This document shows positions 63,021 through 64,000 of a stretch of 64,000 nt of DNA, one piece after another. Location: contig NZ_CP042263.1 of NCBI RefSeq assembly GCF_007855645.1, positions 248,001 through 312,000 of the forward strand, given 5' to 3'. A model generated the notes under the pieces. It made no database searches. It was given only the letters and a program-made list of their open reading frames with translations, and was not told where the DNA came from. The stretch is from Qingshengfaniella alkalisoli (GTDB lineage: Bacteria; Pseudomonadota; Alphaproteobacteria; Rhodobacterales; Rhodobacteraceae). The position numbers and the translations under genes are program-made. Each line of letters begins with the position of its first letter. The first letter of the stretch is position 1.

Positions 63021-64000
63021 ATGTATGAACGCTTCATCAAACGCAAGATAAGCGAGGCGATGGAAGACACGCGCGTCGTGCTGATTTCAGGCCCCCGACA
63101 ATCCGGCAAGACCACGCTGGCAAATGACATCGCAAATGACAAGATGCCGTTCTTCACGCTGGACGACCCGACCGTTCTGGCCGCTGCATCCAACGACCCG
63201 GTGGGCTTCCTGCGCGGGCTGGATCGTGCGGTGATCGACGAAATTCAGCGCGCGCCCGAACTGCTTCTGTCGATCAAGAACGAGGTAGACCGCAACAAAT
63301 CCCCGGGACGTTTCCTTCTGACGGGATCGGCCAATCTGATGACCCTGCCCCGCGTCGCCGATTCACTGGCTGGCAGGATGGAGGTCACACGCCTTCTGCC
63401 CCTGTCGCAGGCAGAAATCCTTGGCACACCGCCGGATTTTCTGGACCGCGCCTTCGACGGCGAACCCCCGCACGCCGCCCGAAACAGCATCATTGGCGAT
63501 GCGCTGATCGAGCATGTGCTCAGCGGCGGCTACCCCGAAGCACTGACCCGCAGAAGCTGGGCCCGGCGGCAGGACTGGTATCAGGGCTATGTCGATGCCA
63601 TCGTTCAGCGTGACGTGCGGGACATCGCTCAGATAGAGCAGTTGTCACTTATGCCCGGCCTGCTTCAGGTCCTGGCCGAACACTCCGGTCAGTTGGTGAA
63701 CTATTCCGGCATCGGGGCGGGGATCGGGCTGAACCATGTCACCACCGCCAAGTATCTTGGGATTTTTGAAAGCCTGTTCCTGGTCCAGACCTTGCAGCCC
63801 TGGTTCACCAACAAGCTGAAACGCCTGACCAAATCGCCCAAGCTGCATTTCGTCGATGCGGGGTTGCTGGCCGCGCTGAAGGATCTGGACCCGGACAAGG
63901 TCAGAAAGGACAAGACAGCCTTCGGTGCTGTCCTTGAAACCTTCGTGTTCAGCGAGTTGCAAAAACTCGCCACGTGGAGCAACCAGCGCTTTGCCTTCTT
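63021..64000 (+). CDS. AAA_14/DUF4143 family ATPase, 5' part
   Basis: The gene runs off the window after 326 codons. Walker A is GPRQSGKTT (24-32), followed by A-V-I-D-E-I-Q-R-A-P as Walker B and F-L-L-T-G-S-A-N as sensor. The C-terminal DUF4143 part begins with Q-R-D-V-R-D-I and continues with K-Y-L-G-I-F-E-S-L and F-V-D-A-G-L-L-A-A-L. Proteins of this family are widespread, often mobile and of unknown role. The upstream repeat region suggests local rearrangement. Confidence 0.85.
   Translation, partial: MYERFIKRKISEAMEDTRVVLISGPRQSGKTTLANDIANDKMPFFTLDDPTVLAAASNDPVGFLRGLDRAVIDEIQRAPELLLSIKNEVDRNKSPGRFLLTGSANLMTLPRVADSLAGRMEVTRLLPLSQAEILGTPPDFLDRAFDGEPPHAARNSIIGDALIEHVLSGGYPEALTRRSWARRQDWYQGYVDAIVQRDVRDIAQIEQLSLMPGLLQVLAEHSGQLVNYSGIGAGIGLNHVTTAKYLGIFESLFLVQTLQPWFTNKLKRLTKSPKLHFVDAGLLAALKDLDPDKVRKDKTAFGAVLETFVFSELQKLATWSNQRFAF

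Overview
The window comes from a high-GC alphaproteobacterium, most likely a marine Rhodobacteraceae (Roseobacter-type) chromosome. The evidence is the base composition, the TAXI-type TRAP transporter, a NavAb/NavSp1-like sodium channel, a HemP-type hemin gene and the sugar-acid catabolic genes. No rRNA, tRNA, intact insertion sequence or CRISPR array is visible. Nearly all of the window is coding.

Region 1 (1-4.3 kb) holds the end of an M81 (MlrC-like) metallopeptidase, a membrane-anchored M15-type peptidase, an OmpA-family lipoprotein-like or periplasmic protein, and a PpkA-type Ser/Thr kinase that runs head-on into the type VI secretion (T6SS) locus.

Region 2 (4.3-32.9 kb) is a complete-looking T6SS operon on the minus strand. 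In transcription order it is tssA, tssB, tssC, hcp, tagJ, tssE, tssF, tssG, clpV, an unknown Lys-rich protein, a voltage-gated sodium channel, a giant TssB/TssC-like fusion, a 95-aa unknown, vgrG, a 199-aa unknown, PAAR, tagH (FHA), tssK, tssL, tssM, tagF and pppA. Many junctions overlap by 1-8 nt (ATGA, TAATG, TGATG), which suggests translational coupling. No tssJ is seen. Kinase, FHA protein, phosphatase and TagF form the post-translational control set known from the Pseudomonas H1-T6SS. The most unusual part is the block between clpV and vgrG (16.4-22.2 kb). It encodes a sheath-like fusion with about 20 acidic D-D-L-L-type repeats, translationally coupled to a sodium channel and next to a very Lys-rich protein.

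Region 3 (33.1-41.3 kb) is a two-partner secretion operon, tpsB-tpsA, followed by an overlapping caspase/Sel1-repeat protein.

Region 4 (41.4-53.0 kb) is carbon metabolism. It holds a LysR regulator, 2-keto-3-deoxygluconate kinase, a divergent FAH-family (AraD1/XylX-like) gene with a five-gene HAAT-type ABC importer, mmsA, hemP, galM and a DgoK-like kinase.

Region 5 (53.1-59.5 kb) is the pyruvate dehydrogenase operon aceE-aceF-lpd, with a stand-alone Lrp/AsnC ligand-binding domain gene divergent from it.

Region 6 (59.5-64 kb) is a TAXI-TRAP transporter (receptor plus fused permease), a short tandem repeat, and the beginning of an AAA_14/DUF4143 ATPase that runs off the end.
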